Source: Owenia fusiformis
Lineage: Eukaryota > Annelida > Polychaeta > Sabellida > Oweniidae
DNA: 64,000 bases
Reading direction: 5' to 3'
NCBI GenBank assembly: GCA_903813345.2
Contig: CAIIXF020000009.1
Coordinates: 35,641,759 to 35,705,758, forward strand
Shown here: piece by piece, positions 47,101 to 62,359 of the stretch
Layout of the letters: each line of letters starts with the position of its first letter
Position numbering within the stretch: the stretch's first letter is position 1
Made by a program: the position numbers and the translations under genes
Notes under the pieces: model-generated
Told to the model about the DNA's origin: nothing
The model's input: the letters and a program-made list of their open reading frames with translations, nothing else
The model's database searches: none

Positions 47101-50100
47101 TTATGGCAAATACGATATTTCTGAAATTAGAAAATATTTTTGTAAGCTAGGCTTGCATCACATGTATTAGCTAAATCCACTCCTGACGCTGATAAATCCA
47201 AGTAAAATTTTGTTATGAATCTTGGCATTACAAACCCCCATGCGGCTTTAGGCCCTTTATATATAATTTCACTCAAATCCCCGAGGCAAGAAGTGTGAAT
47301 TCCTAATATCTTGAGCATTTACAGCAACGAACTGACATATTATTTAAGTTTTTTGAATATTTTTTCATGTTTACATGTGATTGGCCTGTGTATACTTTAT
47401 AAATGCATGATCATGTATGCAATGAAATTGTATTGAAGATTATGAAAGAGTTCTAGATTTTGTTTTGAGCAAGGTTGAGCAACTGTTGAGTCTCTGAGTC
47501 TGTATGTTATAGCACTGGCAGAGGGGCATGTTGAATGATCCCTGCTGTTATGGCTATCATACTTTACAGATCTTTTACCAAGCAAAATACAACACAACAA
47601 CCCAAGACTGTTAATGTGTGATACTCTGCCCCATCTAGCAGATGGATTTAACACAACTTGCTGAAACAGAAACAATATCCATTTATGAAGGCTTTATCAG
47701 CTTCGTATGGCTCTGGGTTACTTCCAACAAACCTGAATCAAAATGGAATTTATGAGTCAATATGAGTTTATAATTACTCCTTTAAGCAAACCAAGATGTA
47801 AGAGTATGTAATAGAGAATGGTTGGTTTTATTGTGGCCGTATGTTTATAACATTTTGCTTTTTGTAATCAACATATCATTTCATTTTTAGAAAAGTATCT
47901 CTGATAAAAATTGAATTGCTTTGTAGAGAAGTTGTATTGAGTTTATTTTGCTGTTTTAGTGGCATTTTTTGCATTAACCCAGGTGGACTGATTTACTTTG
48001 AACCAAGATTTTCCTCTGTAACCTGAGACCACTCTTATAATATGTATAATTAATTCCCAGTTTTTGCCTGGTAGCTATCAAAGGTCAAAGTATGCATCAA
48101 GTAAAAATGTCATAAAACGAAAGAAAAATGGCAAATGTCCGAATAGTAGAAAAATTAACGTAGTTCTACTGATACCTAATTCGCCAAAACTGAATTTTGA
48201 GGAGGGGAAATGACTATAAGATGAAAGACCCAATTGATGAAATAGTTTTCATAAAAGCACCTCTGTAAATATGAGTAACTCATATCCCTCAGACATATGT
48301 AATGTATGTTTACTCTAGTTTGATTGATAGGGGAAAGTGATATGATGGGAATCAGAAAATGTGCAGTAAAATGAACCAAAAAATAAACCAAGCTTGTCAA
48401 TTTGAACTATGATACTTAACTTGTAAAACTATTAAGCAATTAATATAGTTATGAACAGTTTATGAACAAAATGGCAATTTTTTTAGATAAATGTTACTAT
48501 ACGGCTTCAATGTACCCGTATACATCATAGAGATTTATCAATTCATTTTATAAACATATTATTTTGATATACCTTTAATATCATAAGGTCATATTAGCTT
48601 TACCAGCTTTACCATTTGGACATCTCATTGTTTTGAAAACTAATGCAACCAAAGTTTGCATGTTTAACTTGACCTTTTTAAAGTCCATGCTGAACCTGTT
48701 GTGTCCCACTAGGATGTGTACACTTGCATGGTATTCTGATTAGCTACTATCTCCACTCCACCCAGTATGCCACAATTATGTGCCTTTAAGGTGCATCACA
48801 ATGAGTCCACTTCAATATTGAAAACTTCATGGGAAGTCTATTATCGCCCAATTTTGAACCCCTTTCACCAAATCTCTTAAAATACGCAATTTTGTATGAT
48901 CATGAAGTACTTCAAACTATGAACATATTTTTGTCATACATTTGTAATGTAAACGTTGGATTAACATCCTAAATTCAAGTGATTTTCACTCATTCCTATA
49001 TAGTTATATTTAATCAAGCTTAATAACTATGATTTTCTGGCAGGTATATTCCACACATGAGGGGTCACACAAGTGCCCCTCTCAATGAATTCAAGTACCA
49101 TTGAAGCACTATTGTTAACAAACCAACCAAAACATTTATAGACCTTCCATTTTGTAAAGCTTAGTAAGATTTAATGAACTGGAGTCTAATAGACATAAAT
49201 GTAGCAAATGTTTGTATTTTTTCTTAACAGTAACCTTTTGGTTGCTCTTTTTAACAGTTTAAATATTTGCTTTACTTCAACTGATTCGTTGTAGACGTAT
49301 GTTGCTGATTTATGACTTTTTGAAAAGACATCTTTGTATGCTAAATTATGTAGTATTTTTAAATATACACTGAAATGGCATGCATAAAATCTTGATTTAT
49401 TACAGTTAAAACATACAAGTTTGGCTCCAAACTTGCCATCTTATGATATACAGTCTTAATTCTCACTTTGATTCACAGCTATGTGGATTTCGGGTAGATC
49501 TTGAGACCATTTTTATCAGAGTTCAACATGACACAAGATGTTTATTTTATGAATATATGTTGCTTGAGGTTGTCAGTGCTTAGATTCAACAACATTTGGT
49601 AACTAGGGCTCTGTGAAGTTGTGTCTTTTGTCAATTTGTTAACGAGCGCTGAAAGGTGAATGTGTTGCCCCATTGTTTTGAGGATCAATTGGAAAAACAT
49701 TATCAATATTATGTAATTTAGTTCTCTATTATCTTTTACTTAATTCTTACTTCTATCCAGCTGTTTCCAAATCAATGTTTAAATGTGGATGTGTATTTTT
49801 ATAGAACATATTTCCTGATATTTTAGTTTGCCCAGTTGTGGATTTTTATTTTTTCATCTCTAGTCTAGCTTTTATAGGTTGGTGTATGCCAGAACATTTT
49901 CAAGTTGAATATGCCTATTGTAATATCAGCGTCTCATTATCTCAGTTGAACTAGGACATTTGATATTTTTGCTTTCTCTGAAAGATAATTACAGAGGCAC
50001 ACCTGAGACACTGAAACAGGTATTCTTAGACCAGTTCGCATTCTTTCAATATTTATTTCCGTGAATTTATACCTTGCCTTGATATCATTGTGAGCGTACA

Positions 50101-53100
50101 GTCCTGTGAAGTCTCAATATGTCTCTAGTTATGACATTTTGTGATGAATCGTCATATAGCAAATATTTTTTCGCTTTTTCTCTAATTGCTTTTTGAGTTA
50201 TTTATCTGAGTTGAAAGTTAAGTGAGTACAGGAGGATACGAAGTTCAAGTAACATCTAGTCCTCTAAGTACATCATTGGGTTAGCCTAACTTCATTTCAA
50301 TTCACACAAAAACCATTTCAATTATTTTATGATAAATGTTCTCCAAAATAGTTTTTCTGCTGCAATTTTGTTACGCATTATTCACAGGGAAATTAATGGT
50401 CTGTATTATGGTATTATTCGGTGCAAAAATATAAAAAAGCAAATTATCACATAGCAAATCACCTAACTACTTAATTCTTATTCCCTGGATGTCACTCAAG
50501 GATGCCATTCAACAATTGTTTTAACCAACAAGCAATCCCATAACCTATTTAAGATATTGCCAATATACCAATAGCTCATTTGTAACAAATCTGATAATGT
50601 GTGGTTATTTAGGCGAATGAGGCCTTTGCATGGAAGCAGCCATTAAGTTGGGGTATCTCATGCCCGTCCAACACTCCCTGGGAGACCCCTTTAAGACCCC
50701 TTAAACATCTCTGACAATTTAAACACCATGGATGTAGACAAGTCATCGCGTGTTCAGTGATACTAAACGAGCAATATCCAATCATATTTGATTTGGAAAG
50801 TAATTACAACGCTCTTTTTACCAATTACCAATTTCAGAAACTGTTTTATGTCCTCACTCTTTCAAATTGGGATATCAAACAAATTATACCCTGGTGGTGT
50901 TTCAATATTTACAAATAAATAGACCTTTATGGTCATTCATTTAAAAATGATTTGATAATTCATCAATAGAGTCCTACTTTGAGTGCCATTTTTTATCATG
51001 CATAATTATTGGTATGTTATATCTAAGATGAAAACAAGAGAGAACGCTAGTACATTTTAACTTTTCATGGTTTTGTGATCCTGTTTGAATATATTTGAAT
51101 ATTTCTAAAGACATTTATGAATAACTGAAAAGCGTCTGTCAAAACACACTTTTTTGATTCATAATTCAGATGATATCTGATAATAAAAAATGACGAGAAG
51201 CATGGCTAAAGAGAATCTTTGAAAGTGATTTTGAAAAGGCTTGATTGTAATACGCCTGGAAACAAGCGACTAATAGTTATGTGTAGCACATGTTGGGGTG
51301 GCGTAGATATGAAAAAATGGATGAAAAGTTTGTAATTATTAATGATCACCTGGGTATCCTTTGCAAACTGACAGGTGATTTTTTGACAGCAAAAAATCGA
51401 CTGGAGAACGGACGACGCTGGATTGATATTTTCTCACAATGCATACATGATACTGTGCCCTACACTAGGCTTATGTACGTTATTGTTTTAATTGATACTT
51501 GGAGCTTTTCATTAAACTCACTCGAGATATGTAAAAATAATATTTAATTAATTAGCTTTGCGATTTTACACTCAAAATCAAAAGTTTATCCTCTTCAAGC
51601 TATTTCAAATCTTCAAATAAACATGAAATCAAAAGTTAAAACTCAAGGGTTTATAAATAAAAGTCATAATTTCACTTTGACAAATTCTTTTGATTATTCT
51701 TGTATCCCTTGATTAAATTTTGAAAAGTGATGGCTTATGATGAGTTTAGTCTGAATAGACACCCTGGGAGGAGCATTCAACGTGTGTCCCCCTGTATTGC
51801 TTTAAGAATTAATGTTTTCCACACATGTGAAGTCAATGGTCAGTGCACATTAATTTTATTCTGCACAGGAAAGTTAATTAAATTTTGGAAGCATGTTTCA
51901 TCCAATGTTTTTAGACAATCAATTTAAGCTTAATGGTTATCCAAATTTGGAGCTGATTTGTTTGTCTATTTCAGTGTTTGTTTGTTATGTTATTAACTGT
52001 AGTTGTATAGACAGGATATGATAATAATTGGCGTTCTATTTTCTCCTCTTCCCCTTAAAATCTCATCGTAGGCCTCACAAATTGTATTCTGAGATTAAAT
52101 GAACATATAATCACTTGTATAAACTTTTCCTCTAACGGAAATCGAAATAAAAACCCAGTTGGAACTGCTAATTGCAGTTCTTATATATCGTCAGAGATTT
52201 ATATCAACACACCCAGGAGGCAGCGAAGCAAAACAATGACATGAAAATTGATAGCTAAATAACCATGACTGAGAAACTAAAAACTAAATATTAATTTTCT
52301 AGTTATTGTTTTATCTGTCAGCAATATATTTATATGCAATTTAGTGGGTGTAAATTTCACGCAGCGTATCTAGTCAGAAAGTAATGATTTTTAACAACAA
52401 TAGAACATTAACAAGTAAAAAATAAATGTAATTATCTAGAAATCGTTTTATTGGCAGTGCATATGTGACAATAATGAAAAGATTGAAAAATAGAAATGTT
52501 AAATTGAATTGAAATATCTTGTACTCAAAAAGGATTTCCTCAGTTCTAATGAAGCACAAATGTCCAGTGGAAAACAACAAACCAAATAGCCTTTAAAAGG
52601 TTGTGTCTGAGTACGGACAAATTATTGGAGACAGAAATTGGATAAAATGTCATTATGTCCTCAAAACTGGTATCCTAAAACAGTTTGTCTCCAATCGAGA
52701 ACCACATTTAGTTTCAGTAATATGTCATTTACTGTTCTCCAGTCTACTTAAGATGGAGACTTACAGATAAGGAATAGAAATATGGAATGCACTTTCAGAT
52801 TCCAGCTGTACTGTCACCAAAAATGCCATAAATCTTAGTTTGTGGTCGCCAGTATAATGTCTGTGATTTATTCATGCTGGATTAATGTTTTGTGGGTAAC
52901 CATGGCAATAACAAACATAGATTTAACAGCTATCAGAAAGACATTAGATCTCTGTTGAGGAAGCCCAGAGGAAAGAAGACAAATCATAACATGGAAACAG
53001 ATGATTAAAACCTTTTATTCTCCTCAAGTGGTACTTTTTTGGAAAACTGAACACAAGCCATCAAAAAACACATGGAGCAACATTCAAATGCAAGAATACT

Positions 53101-56100
53101 CAACCAATGATGTACAGTCCAAATATTCTTAGAATGACATAAAATCTGTGACAAACAGTCAAAATATATGCAGTTTACCAACTGATGCACACCACAAATC
53201 GAATACAGCAAATTAAAGATCAATACTTATAACTCTTTAAGACAATCTAAAAAGGTCTCAAGCCAATAAAGAATAATCAGTGTACATCTGTTGTGTGTCA
53301 TGATTGTATTAGTAAAGATTTTTCTAGTTATGGCATCCTAAACGTTGTGAGCATCATTTGTGGTTGGTAGAGGTCTGATCCTATGAAAGTGGAACTGGAA
53401 ATGAGACTAGACGAGTAATCAGAAAAACAAGGGGGGTCAAGTAAAGAAGGAGGGTAATCCTCATTCGTCAGCAACTCAAGGGAGCACTGACACCACCAGT
53501 ACATATGTTAATTGGTCTTAACTTGATTTGAAATAATGAAGGCTTGAAGCACATATATCAAAGAGGTAGTTCCACCAATATGGTTGACTATAAATTGTCA
53601 GCTAATTTTGGCTATTGTACATCTGAGTGAGATGATGTGAAAAGAGACATAAGAGAAAGTCTCAAATTAAAAAAAAGCCTAATTAATTGATCAAAAAACC
53701 CAAGAACAAGAATTTTGCATTCATGTCATACATGAAGGAAGAGGGGTGAACAGTTATGGGCATAATGGGAACATCTTTACAAGCAGACCAAGTGACTCAG
53801 TAAGTCCCAACTAACTATGAAGCACAAATAAACAGACAAACAAACATATGAACAAGCGAACAAACAATATTACTTTCACCTGTAATTTGTTTGACATTTA
53901 GGATAAGAATAGTATGTCTCATGCCTAGCTGTTCCACTTTGTATTATTTGTGCATCTTGTAGTTCCAAGGTATGAAGCATGTCTGTTGTTTGTCTTCTCC
54001 CCACCTTCTATGTGGTGTCCCTGCCTATGAACCTGGAGGTGAATAATTAGAGGCACCTGATTGTTTATTATGGCTAATGATGGCAGAAATACCTGGCTTC
54101 ATCTCTACCTTGACACTAAATGAGACTGTGTGTTATGTTTTCTCTGAGAGGTGTACCTTGAGGACTTCCTCTGTCACTATCAGCTTCTATCTGAAGAACC
54201 CTGGGGGATCCCTGGAGGATTTTGCTTTTGGCTGTGAATGATATGATATACCTTCTTTCTTATCAAAAAATGTACAGATGGCTGTTTTGAATTCAGCAGA
54301 AAGGTGGAAAAGCAGAAATTGTAAACATTTCTGATATGATGGTTCTGTTCAGGATTGTTTTAATTCACACATTTAGAGTATAAGAGGTATCTTCTGCATC
54401 TATAAGTTTGTTATGATGAGTGGCAAGTTTGGATTCACTTCACTGAGTTTCAAGTAGAAAAATCGACTTGACATTTGGAAGTTGATTTTTTGCAGCATGG
54501 TGATCACTTACTGCTTGTTCATGTTCAGGGTTGGTATAGTCACACAGGGATCACTGCTGTAGGTAGTGCACGTGTTAATGAATGCTTCACAGACAACACA
54601 CCCAAACAAATATACCTCCACCACTGGAGAGGTCACTCTGAATTTACCAAAATGATCAAATCAGTTGGGGTTCTTCTACCTGATTTCGATTGAAATGTAA
54701 ACCTTGATAAAGCACAAAATGACATGTTTTGATATGGTTAATTTTGGATCTTCTGCTACTTTTTGATGCATTATGGGGATTACGAAAATCGTCTGCTCAA
54801 TATGGAGTGCATTATGGGAACTCAGGTTACCAACTGTTGATGGAGGTAGATCAAGACGTGATTTTAAATGTGATGAAATCAAATCAGAAAATCAGTCTTA
54901 GCCTGGTGATTGGAATAATAAACTTTTGAGTCCTCTTTGAACAGGAGTTCTCATGTATGTACTTCATGGCTAAGTTTGTTGATATACCCAGTCAATGCTG
55001 CCTTCTGAGGACATCTTACCCTTGTGATCCAGTTATAGTTTATCTTGGCAAATTTTCCTCCTTTCCTTTTCCTTCACTTGTTTGTGGACATATGATATAC
55101 AATCTTTATATAACTTCACTTATGTTAAGACAGCATGGTGAAGTTTATATAAGTTATATTTAATAGCCTCCTTCAATTTGTTTAAAAACATATGAGCATT
55201 TTTCGCCTTTTCTATGCTTTTCTGGTAATTGCACATGTGAATGGCCAGATGTGTTGTCATCTAATACAGTGGGAACACATGGCTGGATGACTGGCTGGTT
55301 GTATTTATATGGCCACTATGGGGACACCCTCATCATGTTACTATGTTGTTTTAGTATGGCTGGAGTCAGTGGTGTACTTAATTTGTTCTCTCTGGAGACA
55401 TATAGTTATTGGGAGACATTTTAATGCTGTGTTAGTCATATCCCAAGCTTATCTGATGGTTATGGGATATACTGTTGAACAACATTTTTTGAGTGGATTC
55501 AGATTATGGAAATGATTTGTAGTACAGTATATTGTATTTTGGGGAGACTGACTTACTCAAATAAAAAATACATCTCTATATAACATACCTCTCATTATAA
55601 TGTAATATAGGTCATGTTGTGGTAACCTGGAGTAGTAGCTGTCTGAGATGATGAACTATGTTATCAAGAACACTTGATCTAAAAGTTAGAAATAGCCAAA
55701 GTCTCAGTAGAGAAACACTAAACCTCCTTGAAGATGCTGGATATTTCTGGTAACTCTGTGTATATTTGATAAGATTGTATGGTCAGCCTTGTTAAACACA
55801 AGACTCTTTCATCTAGACCAAGATATCCTTGTTCTACAGTTCTGCTTTCCAGATTCTGGTAGACATCACGGAAAACAAAATGCTCAAAAGGTCTAAGGTT
55901 TTATATGGGATGTTTCTGTTTTTCTACAGTGATTCTCTTCTGTGATAGTTTTTCTATTGATGTATTCTTTTGTAGTTTTTCTCGACCTCCTGTCGGGTTT
56001 GACTGTGATGTCATAACAAGATTACAAGCCTGAACAATTGTCATAGAATGATATTGGATGCTGAGGAATCCACTCCCCAAGTGATCTATAGAGCTGATAA

Positions 56101-58694
56101 TCATAGTTGATCTCTCTAGTGGGAATAGAAACAACATTAAGATCATGTCAAATCTCACATCAGTTCTGTAGTGTAATTACAATAGATTTCTTCTTGTATG
56201 GGAATTGTCCTGCACAATATCATTGTGACAATCACATTTGCGTATTGGAAATAGTTTTACTTATAAATCATCTATATTTTTATAATTATATCGCTCCTTC
56301 GGGACTCTCTGAAGGATTAATATTTGTTGGGGGAGCCCATCCACTCTGTAACCATAAGTCAAAGGGGAGATCTGGGTTCTCTGGTTCTCATGGTATATCT
56401 TTAAAAACATTATATATTAAGATGGAAATTAGAAAGTAATTTAGTTTTTTAATGAAAAAGAAAATTAATTTTCATAATTAGCAATTCTATAAGGATTATA
56501 TTCTTCATATTCTGATGAATCATGGGTATGTCTGGCATATTTTCAGCATTATGGGTAATATAATCCCTCTCTGTGATATAACTTAACAATGCTTCATGCA
56601 CCATAAAACGCAATGATTTTATTTGTGTTAACAAATCATTGATCCACTTACAGTTTGATTGACTGTACAATTCCACTAAATTCCTTACTACATTCCTATA
56701 GTCTTTAACTAATCCTTTACAAGCAGAAATTGGTCCTCGGGGAACAGGCAATTTATCCTATTTTCTCCATTTGCTCCAAGCCTAATACACTCAGCTCAAT
56801 ACGCAGCAAATTTTATTAATCGCTGAACAACAATCATCCTTTGATGAAATTACTCTTTGGTGAAATCTTAAGTTTGTATGTTTATTTTGTTCCCTCTGTG
56901 AAATCACAGCAATAAAAAAGAAAACACAAATAAAGTTGATTACTTATTTTCAACAAATCAATTAATGTATATGGATAATTGTTCTTTTTAAATCTTTATT
57001 TTAAGAAAAATATTTTGATATCTTAGGAATTGTTCTGTTGCAAGAACGCGTTTTCTCATTTGTTCGCTAAAACAGCCATTAGGTTTTATAGTATTGTTTC
57101 TGGTGTTTATATAACCTTTGATAAATTGCATTTAATGAACCATGGAATTTGAATTAATATGTCAACTTTTGGAATGTATTATGGTATATTGGTTTTTGTC
57201 TTAATTTTTGGTCATGATTGGTGTGGTGTACTTTTAAAAAAAAGAATGTTGTAGGTTTTTTGTACAAAACATTTTGTTACTTGTAAGCACTCTATTTAGA
57301 CGCTAAAGATCACATCACTCATATCTCATTTTTCATTTGCTAAGATAAAGTTGTATTGTTAAAAAACAAACGCCTAATCCTATAAAGCCTTCTGATATTT
57401 CCGCAAATCCTTCTGTGTAAGTGTTCATGCTACCGGCTACAATCAAACGCGTAATAAATCATAAGTAAAGTGACTCATCAATAGATTATTGTATTTTTAT
57501 GCCAGTTTGGATCAATGATGTTTTACTTCCCATTCTAAGATTCCTCCCAATCTATCAAACTTCAATATTGTATGCTCTTATGGTACTTTAGCATGTTTTC
57601 CCATCATAGTGACTTTGTTATTGTCTCTTGATAAGGGGTTTGGGAAAATGTCTCTTAAAACTCACTTTTTAATTTCGGTCAATCATTTGTTGACACTTTG
57701 GGATCTGTTTCACGTTACAGTAGTTTTGATGAGAATCATCTTTTGGTGAATTTTGCACAGGGGGATACCTCTGTTCTGTTTTCTCGTGAATTTTGTTGTA
57801 AAACATTCTTGTTTTTTCAATTAGAGATGAAGTGTTATGGGTTAACATACCTCCGATAATTGTAGCTTGGTGAGAATTTGATAGAATAATTTGGAGAGAA
57901 TCTGAAGAAAAACATTAGAAACTGTTTCTGTGTTGAAGACAGAATCTCATTAGGTAACTTTTAGCTGCAAATGGATGGTTGATTGATTTCTCAAGCTGAA
58001 AATTTTTGGGATTCCTTTTTTTATTGAGAACCGTATTTACTCTCAGAGGATATCTGAAGTCTATTGCCCCAGGTCATGAAGATGCAATCGCATAGCGTTT
58101 CATGTTTCACCTCCAATATTGGGAAGGTCTTTAAAACAATAGATCAAGGCGTAAAAATGTGTATTAGCAAATGAGGTTCAATAATCCAATATATATGTTT
58201 GTTCACGTTTCTTAGAAAATTGAATAATTGATGTTTCAAAGCTCGGGTATCATTAAACTCCTATTGAGGCATCTGAATCAAGAAGTGTTGCTTAAAATAC
58301 TTTCTTTGTTGTTTTATATTATTGCTTATGGTTTGGAACATGTACTTGTTGAAGCTTATCAGAGATACCGGTTATTGAAGAAATATAATTTTGTTTATGA
58401 AATATGCTGTTTAGTACAATTGAATAAATATATAACCAATAATAAAAAGTGACAATGACCTGAACAAAGTCCCTCATCTGCAAAAACAATTTATTACATT
58501 TCAGACTGATCCTCCTCCCTCCGCCTTATTAATTATATTTGTAGGCATACATCGATGTATTGGACCTGATCCTAAACAGCTCTGGTATGCGATGCCTGCT
58601 ATTTACTTATAATTGTTGCATATGTAGAAATATTTATCATTCAATACAAATTGATTGAACCCATTTTGTAAGAATTGTCCTACTGTGTTTTCAG
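44193..58694 (+). other. UNC5 intron (Ig1 to Ig2), 14.5 kb
   Basis: It opens GTAAGT and closes TTTTCAG. I see no second gene in it. The many short frames (for example 46149-46604 on the - strand and 51290-51547 on the + strand) have no recognisable domains and no splice partners. No inverted-end transposon was identified by eye. Confidence 0.75.
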
Positions 58695-58798
58695 ACCTGA
58701 ACAAGAATTTTGAGCGAGAACCAATCAGTGTCGCAGCGGAGATTGAATCTCCAGTTCAGTTACTATGTCTTCCACCAGATGGCCTTCCTCCACCTGAG
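58695..58798 (+). CDS. unc5: UNC5 netrin receptor, first part of Ig2
   Basis: This 104-base exon starts after TGTGTTTTCAG and ends at GAG|GTAAGT in phase 0. Its first two bases complete the Tyr codon opened by the Ig1 exon, giving YLNKNFEREP, the counterpart of the Ig1-Ig2 linker YLRKNFEQEP-type sequence of known UNC5 proteins. It carries the first Ig2 cysteine (VQLLCLPPDGLPPPE), which corresponds to the conserved CRPPEGIP region, and the intron falls at the same E|V position as in vertebrate UNC5 genes. The joining phase and the linker match are strong evidence that the two exons belong together despite 14.5 kb between them. Confidence 0.93.
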
Positions 58799-61700
58799 GT
58801 AAGTAAAACCTACAATAGGTGGCGCTGTAGTGCTATTACTTTATTTGTACGAACATTTGTTAGTTGAAAATGATAAGATGTGATGAGTAGCAGAATGTTA
58901 CATGTCAAAAAACATTTATTGCATTGCTCGTTTTGCAAATACAGATCTTTTTCTAATATTGGGTAGAGAGTATATAAAGCTAGAGAAGTCACAGGAAGAC
59001 ATGTTTTAGAGCCTTTGCCATGATTAAAGCCTTTCAAATGAAAAGTGTCCACTCCTGTACAATTCTGCCTTGTTGACTTTCTCCCACTTGTCACAAAGAA
59101 CTCAAGCAGTGATTTATTACATTACATGTTCCAACATACCAACTCCTATTGATTCTGGTTGAAATCCATCAAACCAATAACTCCTGAACAAATCAAGAAA
59201 TGGCACACTCAGCAGTTATGTTGAGATTAAAAGCATTATGCTGTGGCCTGCTATTTCAAGTGGTTCAGTCTGAATGCACTGCAATGTTTGGAAGAATTAT
59301 GGAGATGAATAATTTCAGTATTTCAACACATCTGATTTTCCTCTTGAGTCTGTCTTTCTCATGAATTCTATATCTGTATGAAGATCTAACAATGTCAAAA
59401 TGGAACTTTGAAGGAGTAAATCTCTCAATGTGCAAACTTGAGTCAACGTGGTCTCTTAGCATTACTAGTTCACTATGTTCAATAAAGCACCATTAGATGA
59501 AGCCATGGGCATGAAGAAATTCTTCAACTCCATAGCAAAAGGCATTTATTTTTGCGGATTAAAAATTCTGCACACCTCCTCTCATCATTAACATCCTTTA
59601 CCTTCTTAAGAAAGGGAATCTCTTTATAATTCCATTATATGGAGTTATGTTCTATGGATGCTTCCAATATAGCAAAAATTCAAAGATGCACCACACTTAA
59701 GAATGACGACAACCCTCCATCAAGACACAGCACCTAAGAAGGAAGCAATTGCACATGCCAAGAAACCTTAGACTTGTTATAATAGTCATGTCTCACATTT
59801 TGGAATTTACTTGCTTATTATAGAATGGTTGATTAGTTCTGTATGTTTTGACCATGTTTTCAACCATCTGAAGTGGTCTCCAACACAGTGTAGATCCACT
59901 TGTCTAGATTCTTCCTAATTTTCCCACAACACAGTTTTGTTCTGCTTACTTTTAAGGTGAATCCTAATATCAGAACATTATGTTATCAAATGATCTGATA
60001 TTCTGTTTGGTTTCTCGATATGAGAAGAGTAGATGATTTACCATCTCACATTATATATGGCCTCTGGTATACAAATGTTTACTCCAATAAGTTATTTTAT
60101 AAAATAAATAGAAAATTGTCAGTTTTGTCAACATCAGATTTTAAAGACAAATTATTAGGTCAAGCTTCAAGTTGGATTTCACCTGTTCTTTGTTCTGTTT
60201 GGTATTCGGCTTATCAATAACTTTATGGCTGTTATGGATATTGATGGTGGCATCTTATCATGAGACTCATTTGAAGTTTGCATTTCTCACATTTTTACTT
60301 AGAAGAATATTGCAAATATCTCGATAATACTTCTGATAAACATGGTACATTTTGTTCTAATTAGCTTTGATGGTATCATCAAAATGCTGACCACATTTCC
60401 TTATTTGACACATGACAGTTGCTGTTGCAAGTATGTTCCCTATGGGGGTCACATATTTTAATCCAGGGGGTACACCAAAAGTCCCAACAATTTCTGTTAA
60501 GTGCTCAATCAGGTGTGGTTAGTAGGTAACTCAAATGATGATGATGATGATAAACAGGAAAATGATACAGGAGTTCACAATGGGGGCTCACAATGGCAGA
60601 CTTGATAAGACAAAATATGGGTCCACAGGGGTAGATAGTGGTATATGATCCAACCTTCTCACAACTGGTCAGTTCATTATTCACCTCTGGGGAAATATAT
60701 CTGGATAATTTAACACTGATCTGCTTTAGGTGTGGAAACATCATGCAGAACTTGTGTAATTTCACGATTAGTCAACAATTCATAATACTTGTAATTTGTG
60801 TAATAAGTATGCTATGATGGAGAGAATTGCCATGTTTTCCAATATTTTCTGCCTATGAATATCCCTGGATTTATCAGATGGGTAATTAAACACCTCATCT
60901 TCTCATGAAATGAAATAGATAGGGACTCAATGTCCAGAGATGAAGACTATATAGATAGGACTGGACAACTACTAAAAGTAAATCAATCAATCATCACTTG
61001 AAAATCTGATTCAATAGTTGCTGATATTATGCCATATTATTTTGTATTTTTGGATCATTGTAGTTGGTGCAAACTTGCTACAGCCCTTGTAAATTGTCTG
61101 TGGTCCTTGTGCATTCTTCAACAGAACATTGTTCTTGGAATGGGTTGTGCTCTAATGATCCCAGGAAGCATAAAAGGGATCTGGAGAATGATATCAGTGT
61201 TCACAACATTCATGTTCTAGTTGGCACTTTCTTCTATCCTCCATCAGTCTGGCCTGTGCTTAAAATGCCTCTCAGATATGCCTGTCTTTAGGGCTTCCTC
61301 TCTAAGTTGAATTATACAGTTGATATCTTCAATATTCTTTACAATTCAAAGCCTTACCTACATGCTTGTTTGCTTTGTTGCTTCCTATATCTCTATCTTC
61401 TGGTCTATTTCGAGTTTAAAGGCATGGTGTTTGTTATATTTTTCCTATCCCCTCCTAGAGTCTGGGCAGTATTAATGTAATTCCTACCGACACAGATTGC
61501 TTTGTGATAGAAAAATGAGCTAAAAAATCACCCCTTATTCCTTAATCAGTTACCTCCTAAGAGCAGTTAGTCTGAAATCAGATGCAACCATCTTAACAGG
61601 AAAATCATGGATCGTGGAGAGCTCTGTGTGGCTCTGTTTTCTTGGCATTTGAATTAAAATAGTTGATCTTCTGATGTATATAAAGGATTAATTGGAGTAA

Positions 61701-62359
61701 TGAATCTTGTGATATTGTTTATAGGGGTTTAAACAAATTTGAGTTTTTGTTGAATGGCGAGTTCATAAACTCACCTAAATGCAGCCGAAAAATAAAATCA
61801 GGTTTAGGGTATACAATACTCAAAAGATGATTAGATTGAATATGAGAATCTCAGTTGACATACAGATATTTCATGATTTGATACACCTTGGACCAAATGA
61901 TAAGATACTAGGAAAACTTATCAACTTTAGACAAACATATTATGCTCACAATCTGCAAGTATCTTATAGTTTATCAACAAAGTGTGTATGGTGTTCAGAT
62001 AATAGGATTAATAATTGTAAATAGATGACGAAAGTGCAAGTTATCTTGTTGCTAATTCTGTAACAATTACAAATGTAACAGTACAACTTTCTCTTGGTCT
62101 TAAGTCTGCTTGTTACATTTAACTATTTTTATTGCATTTGCCTGTATTTATCACATTTACCTGTGTTGTTCACATTTACCTGTGTTGATCATATTTACCT
62201 GTGTTGATCACATTTACCTGTGTTGATTACATTTACCTTTGTTGATCACATTTACCTGTGTTGATTACATGTACCTGTCTTAATTACATTTACAATATAA
62301 TTGAGTAATTGAGTAAAATACAATATGAAAAATATAAAAATATTATCTCTGTGTTGCAG
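58799..62359 (+). other. UNC5 intron within Ig2, 3.6 kb
   Basis: It opens GTAAGT and closes GTGTTGCAG. It contains the 19-bp tandem repeat near its 3' end and no supported gene. Confidence 0.8.
62133..62291 (+). repeat. 19-bp tandem repeat, about 8 copies
   Basis: The unit CACATTTACCTGTGTTGAT occurs with small variations (TTCAC, TTGATTA, TACATGTACC). It ends about 70 bases before the splice acceptor of the second Ig2 exon. Confidence 0.9.
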
